Below are positions 19,750 through 28,939 of a DNA stretch of 64,000 bases, in pieces. Origin of the DNA: Saccharospirillum salsuginis. GTDB lineage: Bacteria > Pseudomonadota > Gammaproteobacteria > Pseudomonadales > Natronospirillaceae. The notes under the pieces were generated by a model. That model was not told where the DNA came from and ran no database searches. It saw only the letters and a list, made by a program, of their open reading frames with translations. The stretch is taken from positions 276,880 through 340,879 of the forward strand of contig NZ_BMXR01000004.1 of assembly GCF_014651855.1 (NCBI RefSeq), in the 5' to 3' direction. Each line of letters begins with the position of its first letter. Position 1 is the stretch's first letter. The position numbers were made by a program, and so were the translations under genes.

Positions 19750-20133
19750 ATGTCTACCGTGATCTTTGGCAGGCTGCGAGCTGCGGCAAAACGCATTCAG
19801 CATGATGCGCTGACGGTTATTTTGTGGCGCGAGACCCGAATACCCCCCATAGTCGTTCGGCTGCTCGCAATCGCAGCGTACGCCATGAGTCCAATTGATC
19901 TCATTCCGGACTTCATGCCGATCCTGGGCTATCTTGACGACATTATCTTGGTCCCGCTGGGCATCGTCCTTGTCATCAAGCTGACGCCATCGAATGTGAT
20001 AGAAGCAAGTCGCTCGAAAGCAGCTAAAGTGGCAATCAAGCCGATCAGCCACGTTGCGGCCGCAGTCGTTATTGGCACATGGCTTTTATGTGCCACGGCT
20101 TTTGGCTACTGGGTGTGGGAATACAGCAGGTAA
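19750..20133 (+). CDS. DUF1232 (YkvA-like) membrane protein
   Basis: A 127-residue protein with the family signature AYAMSPIDLIPDFMPILGYL followed by DDIILVPLGIVLVIK, and a C-terminal transmembrane segment (about residues 100-120). Function is unknown for the family. It is the last passenger gene before the right terminal repeat and follows tnpT by 70 bp. Confidence 0.8.
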   Translation: MSTVIFGRLRAAAKRIQHDALTVILWRETRIPPIVVRLLAIAAYAMSPIDLIPDFMPILGYLDDIILVPLGIVLVIKLTPSNVIEASRSKAAKVAIKPISHVAAAVVIGTWLLCATAFGYWVWEYSR

Positions 20134-20184
20134 CGCATCGTCTGCACGTGATGAAATAGTTAATTTAAGGCTTGTAAAACAGAT

Positions 20185-20232
20185 GGTTAATGCGCTTTTT
20201 GGAGGATTTCGTCAGAATCGTTGCCGACCCTC
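20185..20232 (-). repeat. Right terminal inverted repeat of the Tn3-family transposon
   Basis: Read inwards from 20232 it begins GAGGGTCGGCAACGATTC and ends TTAACC at 20185. It differs from the left repeat at one base in the first 36 (A for C at position 24) and at five more near the inner end. It supplies the last codons and the stop of the patatin gene. Confidence 0.93.
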
Positions 20233-21492
20233 AGGCTCCTTCGACGTCGCCATGGTTATCTGAAGCCGATCCAGTGCATCGCTGAGCTGATTGGTCACCG
20301 GGTGTTTGCGGTGGTGCATCCGGCTCATGACCGGGTCCAGCTCGGCCCGCGCCAGACGGAAGTGGCGATGCGGGTCGTCCAGTACGTCGTTTCGAATCCG
20401 GATACCGTGCCGGGCCAGGACAGGTTCCAGTGTTTCCCGGCGCGCGCGCAAGGAGCGTCGGGTGTTCTGATAGGCGTGTTCCGCGACGTATTTTCGCTGC
20501 GAAAAGCTGAACACATTGGTGAAAAACATCCGGTAATCGTCCGAATCCGGCTCGAACAAAACCACATCCCGGTCCGGATAATCCGTTGCGTACTTACCCA
20601 TGCCCACTTCCATGCGTGAATGGATCAGGGCCCGGAAGGTCTGGGACATGACCGAGGACAACCCCCCGTCCACCAGGTTGTTGACCTTGGGAGCACCGTT
20701 CGCCGCTGCCAGATTGGCATCGTAGGGCACCAGCGGGTTGATGCAGATAACCAGATCCGCGCCGGCATCCAGTGCCACCGAAGCGTGCAGGGTTTTCTTC
20801 AAGGCGCCGTCCACATAATAGTGGCCGTCCATTTCTACCGGCACATACAGACCGGGCAAGGCCGTGCTTGCCTGTACCGCACGGGAAATCGGGACGTCCT
20901 GACGATCGTCCTGGCCGAATACGACAACCTCGCCGGTATCCAGCTCGACCGAGACGACAAAGAGCCGGTTGGCCAGTTTGCGAAAATCGTTGGTGCGGCC
21001 ACGGACCTTGAACAACTCGTCCAGATGTTTGTGGATCGGTTCGTTGTCGAACGCCCCGGGCGGGAGCGCGTGATGCAGACGGCTGGCGAACTCGGTCATG
21101 CCGGTTCGGAACGGCCGTCGAGCCAGAGCGGCGACATCGCGGACCCAAAGGCCGGGCATACTGAGTGCCCGTTTCAGGTATTCGCGAGTCGCCGGTTTGA
21201 AGAATATTTCCGGACGCAGCCGCTGACTGCCGGCTTCGGTTCCGACCAACATCTGTGCGAGCTGACGGCTGGTAATCTTGTTGGCCAACTGGGCGGCTAC
21301 AACGGCGCCGGCACTGACGCCCACATAGGCGTACAGGTTGGTGAAATCCACGCCGTCCAGCGCTTCATCCAGTGCGCGCAGGGCACCGACCTCGTAGATA
21401 CCACCCAGGGGACCACCGCCGGCCAGCGCCAACGCCACACGCGGTGGGTCGCTGTGCCGGCGGAGTTCACGGTTCTGATCAGTGTGAGTCAT
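20212..21492 (-). CDS. Patatin-like phospholipase with transposon-altered C-terminus
   Basis: A Ser/Asp dyad acyl hydrolase of 426 residues. The oxyanion loop is LAGGGPLGG (about residue 25), the nucleophile is the Ser of GVSAGA, and the aspartate is in VDGALKK. A C-terminal extension of about 150 residues follows the patatin core. ATG 21492 was chosen for the GAGGG upstream; 21516 is an alternative. The last six residues, EGRQRF, come from the transposon repeat. The ancestral end, rebuilt across the insertion, was HPRALPAGIPDTDD. It is downstream of phasin 2 on the same strand. A role in lipid granule or membrane lipid turnover is inferred. Confidence 0.85.
   Translation of the reverse strand: MTHTDQNRELRRHSDPPRVALALAGGGPLGGIYEVGALRALDEALDGVDFTNLYAYVGVSAGAVVAAQLANKITSRQLAQMLVGTEAGSQRLRPEIFFKPATREYLKRALSMPGLWVRDVAALARRPFRTGMTEFASRLHHALPPGAFDNEPIHKHLDELFKVRGRTNDFRKLANRLFVVSVELDTGEVVVFGQDDRQDVPISRAVQASTALPGLYVPVEMDGHYYVDGALKKTLHASVALDAGADLVICINPLVPYDANLAAANGAPKVNNLVDGGLSSVMSQTFRALIHSRMEVGMGKYATDYPDRDVVLFEPDSDDYRMFFTNVFSFSQRKYVAEHAYQNTRRSLRARRETLEPVLARHGIRIRNDVLDDPHRHFRLARAELDPVMSRMHHRKHPVTNQLSDALDRLQITMATSKEPEGRQRF
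20233..20237. repeat. Target-site duplication AGGCT, right copy
   Basis: Identical to 5188-5192. Removing the transposon and one copy restores overlapping 3' ends of the TetR and patatin genes. Confidence 0.92.
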
Positions 21493-21528
21493 AGTGCGCG
21501 CCCTCGTATCGGTCATTCATGCGTCAGC

Positions 21529-21547
21529 CCCCGGCCGAATGCCGGGG
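21529..21547 (-). terminator. Hairpin between phasin 2 and patatin
   Basis: CCCCGGC (21529-21535) and GCCGGGG (21541-21547) form a 7-bp stem with a 5-base loop just after the phasin stop. There is no clear T-run, so it may be an attenuator or mRNA-stabilising stem rather than a full terminator. Confidence 0.4.
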
Positions 21548-21561
21548 ACTGTTCATCCGCC

Positions 21562-22017
21562 CTACTCCGCACTGGACGTTTGCTTGGCGGTCGAGGCCGG
21601 CGTCTTTTTCGCCGTGCTGCGAGCCGGGGCTTTCGGTTTGGACGCGGAACCAAGCATTTTCTGCACCGATTGATTCAGCTCATCCACCCGTTGCGACAGG
21701 TCTTTCACATCGTTGTGGGTGGGCACCCCGAGCCGGTTGATTACCTTGGCGACCCGCTCCTCGAACACGGATTCCAGGCGGTCCCAGTTGTCGGAAGCCC
21801 GATCCACCACACCGCTGACCTTTTTCTCCGCATAATCGCGGGACTGCCCTTCCAGTTTCTCGCCCTCGGTGACCAATGTATCGAACAGCTTGCGGCCTTC
21901 CTCGGTTGAACGACTGAAGGCGCCCAGACCGGCCAGATAGATCTGACGGGCCGAGGTCATCACTTTGGAGCGATAGCCTTCTCTTTCTTGGGTGAGTTCT
22001 TTCAATTTCTTGGACAT
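21562..22017 (-). CDS. Phasin-family granule protein with basic Ala/Lys-rich tail
   Basis: A 151-residue PhaF/PhaI-type phasin: SARQIYLAGLGAFSRSTEEG, a long amphipathic helix, VPTHNDVKDLSQRVDELNQS, and a Lys/Ala/Ser/Thr-rich tail (residues 125-151) resembling the histone-like tail of PhaF, which links granules to the nucleoid. It is paralogous to phasin 1 at 3975-4334, and its upstream region carries the same 12-bp site. It is followed by the patatin gene. Confidence 0.88.
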   Translation of the reverse strand: MSKKLKELTQEREGYRSKVMTSARQIYLAGLGAFSRSTEEGRKLFDTLVTEGEKLEGQSRDYAEKKVSGVVDRASDNWDRLESVFEERVAKVINRLGVPTHNDVKDLSQRVDELNQSVQKMLGSASKPKAPARSTAKKTPASTAKQTSSAE

Positions 22018-22110
22018 GGTCGTGTCCTCCTGTGAAATGTTCCGGGAATACCCCTTCTTGCAATGTCAGAGTAGCCTTTGGCTTTAGAGCAAACACACTA
22101 AAAGAGGCTC

Positions 22111-22122
22111 GATCGGGCGATC
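22111..22122. promoter_or_regulatory. Palindromic site shared by both phasin promoters (copy 2)
   Basis: GATCGGGCGATC, the reverse complement of 4435-4446, about 94 bp upstream of the phasin 2 start and about 143 bp upstream of the divergent TPR gene. With flanking bases the palindrome reads CGATCGGGCGATCG. Confidence 0.5.
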
Positions 22123-22264
22123 GTCCCTACATCCTTGACGCCGCTCGACACAGCTTAAGATTACGCCTGTGCAATCATTAACCATTGATTCAGGTCATGG
22201 CGGCGAGGCGCAGGTCGGTGCATTTTGAAGACTCTGAGATGTACTTACCGTGTGAGGCTTGCAT

Positions 22265-23119
22265 ATGACTGTTTCTCAATGGCGCACGTTCCCCTACGAA
22301 GCCACCGACTACGACTATTCTCACGAGGAACTGGCCGAACACTGGTCTGTTCTGCACGCCGGCGATCGCGAACCCTTTCCGGCACCGGACTGGATAAAGG
22401 TCCTGTTCAAAGACATCCCCCGTGTCGCTGAAGAGGCGGGCTGCGACGCCCAGGCGGCCACCCAACAGCTGCTCACCGGCTGGGGGCATTTCCACCGGGG
22501 CGATTTCGCCGCGGCCGCCGATATTGGGGAGTCCCTGGGGCTGGTCGGCGCGACGCTTTGGGCCAAAGCCCAGGCTACCTACGCGCACTATCTGGAAACC
22601 GACAAGTCGGTTCAACGAAACCTGCTGATGGAGGTCTCCGACCGCATGGAAGCGATGGCCAAAGCCATGCCGGGGACCCCCAATGCCTACTACCATCGCG
22701 CCTTTGCCTTGGGGCGCTACAGTCAGGTGATTTCCGTGGCCGAAGCGTGGAAACAGGGCGTGGCCGGTCACGTCAAGAACAGCCTGGAAGCGGTGCTGGA
22801 CCGGGAACCGGATCACGCCGACGCCCACACGGCACTGGGGACCTACCACGCTGAAATCATCGACAAAATGGGTGCTATGTTCGGCGGGGTCACTTACGGG
22901 GCCAACCGGGACGAGGGGGTGGCGCACTACCAGCGCGGCATCGAACTGGCGCCGCATTCGATCAGCGCGCTGACCGAATACGCCGATGGTTTGCTGATGA
23001 TGTACGGCAAGAAAAAGGTCAGTCAGGCGACTGAACTGTATGAGCGAGCAGTGTCACTGGACCCGTATGACGCTCTGTCGCATCTCGACTGGGTACTGGC
23101 CAAGGAAGAATTGAGTTAA
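22265..23119 (+). CDS. TPR-like repeat protein of unknown function
   Basis: A helical protein of 284 residues without a signal peptide. Tetratricopeptide-like units are suggested by GWGHFHRGDFAAAADIGESL (near residue 73), SLEAVLDREPDHADAHTALG (about residue 178) and a C-terminal TELYERAVSLDPYDALSHLD unit. ATG 22265 has GAGG nine bases upstream. It is divergent from phasin 2, so a granule-related role is possible. A strong hairpin follows it. Confidence 0.65.
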   Translation: MTVSQWRTFPYEATDYDYSHEELAEHWSVLHAGDREPFPAPDWIKVLFKDIPRVAEEAGCDAQAATQQLLTGWGHFHRGDFAAAADIGESLGLVGATLWAKAQATYAHYLETDKSVQRNLLMEVSDRMEAMAKAMPGTPNAYYHRAFALGRYSQVISVAEAWKQGVAGHVKNSLEAVLDREPDHADAHTALGTYHAEIIDKMGAMFGGVTYGANRDEGVAHYQRGIELAPHSISALTEYADGLLMMYGKKKVSQATELYERAVSLDPYDALSHLDWVLAKEELS

Positions 23120-23130
23120 AACAGGCACTT

Positions 23131-23155
23131 ACCGCCCGGTCAGGCACCGGGCGGT
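23131..23155. terminator. Bidirectional terminator hairpin
   Basis: A perfect 10-bp stem, ACCGCCCGGT/ACCGGGCGGT, with a 5-base loop. On the minus strand the stem is followed within 10 bases by TTTT, so it should stop transcripts from the T6SS module as well as from the TPR gene. Confidence 0.7.
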
Positions 23156-23171
23156 GGGATCCTGTTGTATT

Positions 23172-23296
23172 TAATGGGAAAGCCAGTTTGTTAACAGGGA
23201 CCACTTGCGTTCGTCCAGCCGGTCGGCGCTGAATGCTTTGGTCGGGTCCGCCGCGAATGGCGAATTGTTCATCAACTGTTCAAAAGTGTGCCTCTG
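23172..23296 (-). pseudogene. Orphan tip of a second VasX-like effector
   Basis: The minus strand encodes FEQLMNNSPFAADPTKAFSA, then DRLDERKWSLLTNWLSH and a stop. The full effector at 24426-28382 has LEQLLNNSPFAVDRTKAFSA at its residue ~1095. The fragment is therefore the region just after the membrane segments of a related but different effector, with no start of its own. It lies directly downstream of the putative immunity gene, the position expected for a displaced toxin end left by recombination. Confidence 0.7.
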
Positions 23297-23301
23297 GAGT
23301 A

Positions 23302-24420
23302 TTAACTGTAATCCATGTAAAAGCTTTCCCGGGACGGGAGTTTGGATAGCAATTCACCTAGTTTGATGACTTCCGAGTCGTATTCCTCTTTCCAATACTC
23401 AAAACCAGGATAACGTCCCGCCCCCGCAAACATCTCATATTTACTCAGAATGTTACGCAACGCATCCCGCTTAAAGTGAACCGGAGCTTTCTGGTAAAAG
23501 TCGTAAACGGTTTGAGCATCGAAGTATTCAGGAGTGAACAAGCGCTCCAAGCGTGCTTCCAGCGCCTCGGCATCTCGACGGAGCTCCTTTTCCACTTCCT
23601 CCCATTCCTCGATGGGTACCTCTTTACCGCCGTGGGTGATGTCCTCCAGTCTCCAGCCCAGCTTTTCCATCGAGCGGACTTGATGGATGAGGCCCGGTAC
23701 TTCGGGAATGGGTCGTGTGCGGTCCATGAAGTCGTTCATAACCCGCCAGAAATATTGGGCTTGTTCATACATGGCCGCGGAGCCGAGCATGATCTCCCAG
23801 TAGCGATAACGTTCGTTGGGTAGGTTGACTTTGGGCATAAGCGCGATCTGGTGACTGGGCCCGCCCCTGCCGGCCCGGGTGGACCAGTAGCAGTCCACCT
23901 GGTCGAAGGGCACCGTCAGTGACTTTTTGGAATTACGCTTCCAGAAGCAGACGTTACCGGTAGTTCGGTCGAGAAGGATCCAGGTGTCTTCGCCGCCGGT
24001 GCGGATTTTGAGGATGTAGTAAATTTCTATGAGGACTAGTGGAGAGGCTAGGTATAAAAATAAAAAGGGTGGCTGATTAGTCAAAACTTCCATAATACCA
24101 AAAAATAAGAGCATGGATGCCAGGAAAGCGACTACCCCCCCCGTTGCTCTACTGCCTATGTACCCGGTTGCACATCGAATCAACCACTGCTTCCCATCCG
24201 TTCGAACATCGAAATTTGTGTGAAAGCTGTAATTCTTGAGAGGCTTGACCAGCCGGCCTCGGCCACGCTTTCGGCGCCTGGCAGGCTTAACTGTTTCGGT
24301 CAAGATTCTTGTGCTGTTTAGATTGGGCCAGAGTTTACGCTGTTGCCCGAATAGGACCCTGCCTATTGGGTCAGTTATCTTATCCAGGGCATCAAGCATT
24401 TTTTCCTCAAGATAGGGCAT
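23302..24420 (-). CDS. Membrane protein, probable immunity to the VasX-like effector (DUF6708-like)
   Basis: A 372-residue protein with two transmembrane segments (residues ~94-113 and ~117-137), a basic N-terminal region (ARRRKRGRGR) and a soluble C-terminal half. It begins 5 bp after the effector stop, so the two are translated together. Downstream two-helix membrane proteins commonly protect against pore-forming T6SS effectors; immunity is inferred from this position. The internal region around 23,990-24,130 is more A+T-rich than its surroundings. My DUF6708 assignment is from memory of such loci and uncertain. Confidence 0.6.
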   Translation of the reverse strand: MPYLEEKMLDALDKITDPIGRVLFGQQRKLWPNLNSTRILTETVKPARRRKRGRGRLVKPLKNYSFHTNFDVRTDGKQWLIRCATGYIGSRATGGVVAFLASMLLFFGIMEVLTNQPPFLFLYLASPLVLIEIYYILKIRTGGEDTWILLDRTTGNVCFWKRNSKKSLTVPFDQVDCYWSTRAGRGGPSHQIALMPKVNLPNERYRYWEIMLGSAAMYEQAQYFWRVMNDFMDRTRPIPEVPGLIHQVRSMEKLGWRLEDITHGGKEVPIEEWEEVEKELRRDAEALEARLERLFTPEYFDAQTVYDFYQKAPVHFKRDALRNILSKYEMFAGAGRYPGFEYWKEEYDSEVIKLGELLSKLPSRESFYMDYS

Positions 24421-24425
24421 CGCAC

Positions 24426-27400
24426 TCAGTTCCAGGTCAGGTCTTTGATCAAGGTGATTTCACCCTCGGCAATCAGCCAGCTCTGCTCGGCGGCTTCTTG
24501 CTCGGAAACAACTTTATCGTCCACCAAGGGTTGGCCTTCGGCGTTGCGCATCGGAGCAGGCAACACGTAGGGGACTTCCGAGCCGGGAAGCACCCCATTA
24601 TCTTCACCAAAGGGCCAGCTTTGCACTCGTATTCGGACCATTACACTCAAGTGTGCTCCGCTCAAGGCGGTATCAGGCACGTACGCCTTGATCAGGTCGC
24701 GGTGTATCAATATTCGGTGGCGCTCACCAGCCGACTTTATTTTGACCTGTCCGGGTTTGGCTTCCTGTTTCCAATTTCCGGCACCGGTGGTCAAAGCCAG
24801 GCTGTGCCAGTGCTCGTCAGGCAGGATTCGTATCTGAATGTCCCGTTTCCAGTCGCCGCTGCTTTCCAGTGACGGAGTCTGGATGTTGATCTCGAAGAAG
24901 TCCCGCACGAAGCTGTCTTTGAAGAAGTGGACCCGGGGGTGGAAAAAGTGAGTCGCCGCTTCGTGGAAAGCCCATTGTTTTTGCAGGCGCCAGTGTTCGA
25001 AGGTATTGGGCGTCAACAAGCCCCAACGCGCCATGGCTTCTTGCGTGTCCGCCCGGTCGGCGCTGAATGCTTTGGTCCGGTCAACCGCGAACGGTGAATT
25101 GTTCAGCAACTGCTCCAAGGGAGTGTCTTCTGCGAACACGCTCCAGATAATGCCGCCCACCACTATGGAAAAACCAGCAAATACCCCAAGAGTGGAGACG
25201 GTGAATATACCAATTGTGGCATCGGTAAACACACTCACCGCAGTGAGCATAAAACCGGAGGCGATTAAACCGTGAGCCATGGCGGCATCCCGATCGCCCA
25301 TCAGCCAGCGGTCGTAGGCATCCAGGGCGCTGAGGGCGGATCCCAAGGCTCCAGATGCCAAGTTAAAGCCTTTGCTGGCTTTGGCTAACTTTGATGCTTT
25401 TTCCAGGATTTTCTCATCTACAGGAAACGTCTTGACGTAGGCTTCTAACGCCCTGTTTTTTAGTCGGGCTCTAATGGTTTTGACATCGCCGTATTTGCCT
25501 TCGTGGACGACATTGAAAGCGCCTAAGATGGTGGCCGTTAAATCGACTATTGCAGAAAATGCGTCTGCCAAGCTCCGCTTGTTTTCATAACTCACCTTTG
25601 CCAACGCATTGGTCACATTAAACGCCTCCAATACCCCCATGGCCCGGCCACCCAGGATCATCCCCTTCAGCCGGTTCTCGAACCGCACTCGGGTTTGGGT
25701 TTCGTCCAAGGTCGCCAGGTGTGCGTTCAGGTCGGCGATGGTCTGGCGTGTGGTCGCCATAAACTGGGCGTTGTCCCGCAGGGCTTGTCGGCTGGCGTAA
25801 AAATTCTGTTCGTACATGAACAGGCCTTCGCGGTTTTCCACCAGTTCGGCATCGGCCTTGGCAATGGCCTCATCCATGATCTCGGCCATGGTGGCGCGCT
25901 GGTCGTGGGCGACCATCGTGAGTTGCGTCTGGTTACGGGCGCGGACATTGGCGTCGCGTCGCAAGCCGATCTGGACGATCTTCTCGGCCTGCTTGGATTC
26001 GGCTGTGTCCATGGTCTGGCGGGCGTAGTGGGCTAGGTATTCGTGTAACTTGGCGGTGTCTTCCAATGCCAGATCAGCCGGTACGCGGATCGTCTTCTCG
26101 TTCGGTAACTCAAATTCAACGCGTGGGCCGCGATGGGTCTCGATGCGTTCGGCGATGTCGCGTATGCGAGTCAGCCGTGCCATGCGGGCCTGGTGGCCGG
26201 GCGGCAGGATGCCTGCGGGGGTCCGGCCGTGCATCCAGTCGTCGTGGCTGATCGAGAGGGATTCGAGCTGTTCGCCGGCTATCAGAGCATAGAGCCGCAC
26301 CGGGGCGGTGTTGGGGTTGAAGCGGGCGCGCTGGAACAGGGAGAACGGGCCGGTATCGTCACCGATCTTTTGGAGTGTTTCTATACGGCTCTCCATGGCC
26401 TCCAACGAGCGACCAACGTGGGCTTTCTTCGCAGTCAGGCGGCCTTGGTTTTCAGTCTCCATCTCCAGTTGCTGGTCCAGCTCGGCGATGCGTTCCTCAA
26501 GCCGGTCAACTCGTGCGGCCGCCACCCGGTTGTTGCGGCGCAACTCGTCAGGCGTGGTGTTACCCAACAAGCGTTGGCGCTCATCCATCAACTGGTCACG
26601 TTGCTGAGCCGATTCCCGGGTGCGATCAAGGGAGGCTTGGTAGTCGCGGTGGTGTTGGCGGTTTTCTTGGATCAGATCGCGCCGCCGATTAACAGCAGCA
26701 TCGAAAGCGTCTTGTTTTTGCTGCTTCTGGTGGGAAGTCTCTCCTCTGTCCTGCTCCGTCCCCTGTACGCCCCGCACATCCTTGTGCACCACCACGGCCA
26801 GCGGCTCCAGCAGGGTGTTAAAGGCGTGGGCTGCGTAGAGCGAGGCCTTGAAGGCTTTGCCGTCGTGCTGCAAGTCCTGTCCGGCATCGAAGTGAAGGTC
26901 CTTGAACAGCTCTTCTACCTTGGCCGGACTCAGCCTGTGTTCTTCCTCATCGGGCTCGGTGGTATCCCACACCAGCGGGTTAGCGTGTCCAGGGTCGCCG
27001 TCCGGCGCTTGCGGGAACAGCAGTGCGTGCAGCTTGTGGGGTTTCTCTTCGGGGTGGGCCCCGGTCAGGCGCAGCAGGAAGTCCGGGCCCGGGTCCTGGG
27101 CTTGCAGTTGTTCCTGTTCGGCAAGGTCGAGAAAGCCGTCTTTGTACGGTTGGGTGATGGGCATGTTGAAATGCCGGATCAAGCGACCGACGGTTTCGAA
27201 AAACTTGACGTAACCCGGGTTGCTCAGGGTGTGCAGGTCGAGGAGTTCGGCGTAAAAAGCGGGGTCGTCGAGCAGCGCCATCAGGGTCAGACGTTCGTTC
27301 AGGGCGTCGTCGAGCAGTTGGCGGCAGCCGTCCTTTTCCAGTGCGGTTTCCAGGGCATCGCGGTCGAGCAATTCCCGGGCCTCGATGCGTTTGTCGATGG

Positions 27401-28382
27401 CGGCTTTTTCGGCGTCGCTTACCGGGCCATCGCGCAATTTGCGGTCGGCGCCGGCGAACAATTGGTCCGCGAACAGGGCGGCGAGCTTGCGTTCGGCCAG
27501 TGCGTTTTGTTCGTCCAGGGTTTTCGGGGCGCTGTCCGGGGCGACGCCGAGCATTTCATCGACAACGGCCTGTAGCAACGTCAGGTATTCGTGATGGCTT
27601 TCGGCGGCGTAGCGGGCTTCGCCCAACCGGTCGGGCAGAATGACGCTGGCGACGCCTTTGTCGAAGTGGGTGTTGTAGTGTTGGCGGGTGTGGGCCAGTT
27701 CGCCCGGTTCCACGCTGCGGATGGGGCTATCTTCAGGCACCGACTGGAAGTCGTCCTCGACAGCGGACAGGTCGAGTGTGACCAGGCGGTCAAGACGTTG
27801 CTGTTTGCTGAAGTCCGTATCGTAGGCACTCTCAAAGCGCTCGCCCTGTTTCTGGCGCGGATCTTCGGGGTTCATACCGCCCAACTGGTCGATGCGGTCC
27901 CAACTCCACTGTTCTTCAGAGAACGCCAATTGAACGGTGCATTCGGCATGGTCCAGCTTCCAGGGCAGAATCATCACGTCGTTGGCCTGGCCGCTGGCAC
28001 GGCGCTTGTCCAGGCCTTTTTCCCAGCCGAGGTGAACGTCTCTCAATTGGTGCCCTTCCAGGCTGAAGCGAACTTCGCGCCATAGGTAGCCGTTGACAAA
28101 GACGTAGACCCAGCCATCCCGCAGTGGGCCGAGCCCTTCGTCGGGGATCTGCCGCAGGAAGGTGACAGGCACCAGGTCGGCCGGCGGTTCGCCGAGGTCG
28201 GCGTCGAATGCGACGGTCTCGCCGAACCCGAGCGGAATTTTATGAAACTCGTGCTGTGTGTCCGGCAGCATGAGGGAAAGCCGTTTTCGGCCAGGGGTGA
28301 GTTTCTCAAGAATCAATTCCCGCTGGTGCTCGGCGTTGTTGCCCTCGGGGTGGCCCGGCTGGGCGACGCTGATCATTCTCAT
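24426..28382 (-). CDS. VasX-like pore-forming type VI secretion effector
   Basis: A 1,318-residue protein. The N-terminal 150 residues look like the VasX/MIX-type T6SS effector region (LGPLRDGWVYVFVNGYLWRE, then AECTVQLAFSEEQWSWDRID). The middle holds long coiled coils (about residues 550-700 and 800-930). Near residue 1045-1095 a hydrophobic hairpin, GLIASGFMLTAVSVFTDATI plus VFAGFSIVVGGIIWSVF, could form the membrane pore. A soluble tail follows. ATG 28382 was chosen for GGAGAG upstream. It is preceded by a PAAR-like DUF4150 gene and adaptor genes and followed by a membrane protein, the standard order of a PAAR-delivered effector cassette. No enzyme active site was recognised. Confidence 0.78.
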   Translation of the reverse strand: MRMISVAQPGHPEGNNAEHQRELILEKLTPGRKRLSLMLPDTQHEFHKIPLGFGETVAFDADLGEPPADLVPVTFLRQIPDEGLGPLRDGWVYVFVNGYLWREVRFSLEGHQLRDVHLGWEKGLDKRRASGQANDVMILPWKLDHAECTVQLAFSEEQWSWDRIDQLGGMNPEDPRQKQGERFESAYDTDFSKQQRLDRLVTLDLSAVEDDFQSVPEDSPIRSVEPGELAHTRQHYNTHFDKGVASVILPDRLGEARYAAESHHEYLTLLQAVVDEMLGVAPDSAPKTLDEQNALAERKLAALFADQLFAGADRKLRDGPVSDAEKAAIDKRIEARELLDRDALETALEKDGCRQLLDDALNERLTLMALLDDPAFYAELLDLHTLSNPGYVKFFETVGRLIRHFNMPITQPYKDGFLDLAEQEQLQAQDPGPDFLLRLTGAHPEEKPHKLHALLFPQAPDGDPGHANPLVWDTTEPDEEEHRLSPAKVEELFKDLHFDAGQDLQHDGKAFKASLYAAHAFNTLLEPLAVVVHKDVRGVQGTEQDRGETSHQKQQKQDAFDAAVNRRRDLIQENRQHHRDYQASLDRTRESAQQRDQLMDERQRLLGNTTPDELRRNNRVAAARVDRLEERIAELDQQLEMETENQGRLTAKKAHVGRSLEAMESRIETLQKIGDDTGPFSLFQRARFNPNTAPVRLYALIAGEQLESLSISHDDWMHGRTPAGILPPGHQARMARLTRIRDIAERIETHRGPRVEFELPNEKTIRVPADLALEDTAKLHEYLAHYARQTMDTAESKQAEKIVQIGLRRDANVRARNQTQLTMVAHDQRATMAEIMDEAIAKADAELVENREGLFMYEQNFYASRQALRDNAQFMATTRQTIADLNAHLATLDETQTRVRFENRLKGMILGGRAMGVLEAFNVTNALAKVSYENKRSLADAFSAIVDLTATILGAFNVVHEGKYGDVKTIRARLKNRALEAYVKTFPVDEKILEKASKLAKASKGFNLASGALGSALSALDAYDRWLMGDRDAAMAHGLIASGFMLTAVSVFTDATIGIFTVSTLGVFAGFSIVVGGIIWSVFAEDTPLEQLLNNSPFAVDRTKAFSADRADTQEAMARWGLLTPNTFEHWRLQKQWAFHEAATHFFHPRVHFFKDSFVRDFFEINIQTPSLESSGDWKRDIQIRILPDEHWHSLALTTGAGNWKQEAKPGQVKIKSAGERHRILIHRDLIKAYVPDTALSGAHLSVMVRIRVQSWPFGEDNGVLPGSEVPYVLPAPMRNAEGQPLVDDKVVSEQEAAEQSWLIAEGEITLIKDLTWN

Positions 28383-28408
28383 GGGTGCTCTCCTTGTTAG
28401 CCCAGGGG

Positions 28409-28939
28409 TTAGTCGTCGGTTTCGCCGGTCAGCCAATCCAGACCAAGGCCGGAGGCGCCGCGTATTCGTACGGGAAGACGGTCCGGGCCGTCGGGCTCCT
28501 GTTCTTCCAAAGCCTGAACCGGAGTTGGCAGTGCAGGTAGACCGACGTCTTGCATCAGTGCGGATGGCGGCGTATTGCGGTTGTTGGAGACCATCATGTC
28601 CAACGAGCGCACGGCCGGGTTGCTTTCGTTATATAGATTGGTCGAAGCGGTTAAAAAGGTTGCCTTGCCTTCGGTGGTGCCGGAGGCGACGCCTTTGTTG
28701 CGCCCGGGCTGGTCGCCGGTACTTTTACTGAATTCGGATTTGTTATGGCACAGTGGATTGCCATTCCCGAACACGCTGCCGGCGGTTTTATCAGCGTCCG
28801 CTGAGCGGGCAATGTTGGCATAGGGGATAGGCACCACAGAGTTTCCGCTGGGTGTGAGGCAGACGTCAATGGTATTCAAAACGCCGTTGGAACCGGCGTG
28901 AACGGCACCACGGGCGTTAAATTGTACGTTGTCAGCCAC
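28409..28939 (-). CDS. PAAR-like DUF4150 protein of a T6SS spike
   Basis: A 176-residue protein starting ADNVQFNARGAVHAG, with the DUF4150 features NTIDVCLTPSGNSVVPIPYA and VFGNGNPLCHNKSEFSKSTG. DUF4150 proteins sharpen the VgrG spike and carry effectors. Its start overlaps the upstream gene by 8 bp and the effector starts 26 bp after it. No VgrG gene lies in the window, so it must dock on a spike encoded elsewhere. Confidence 0.82.
   Translation of the reverse strand: MADNVQFNARGAVHAGSNGVLNTIDVCLTPSGNSVVPIPYANIARSADADKTAGSVFGNGNPLCHNKSEFSKSTGDQPGRNKGVASGTTEGKATFLTASTNLYNESNPAVRSLDMMVSNNRNTPPSALMQDVGLPALPTPVQALEEQEPDGPDRLPVRIRGASGLGLDWLTGETDD

Noticed and set aside
22259..22264. TTG start two codons upstream for the TPR-like gene
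   Set aside because: ATG 22265 has better spacing from the GAGG ribosome-binding site.
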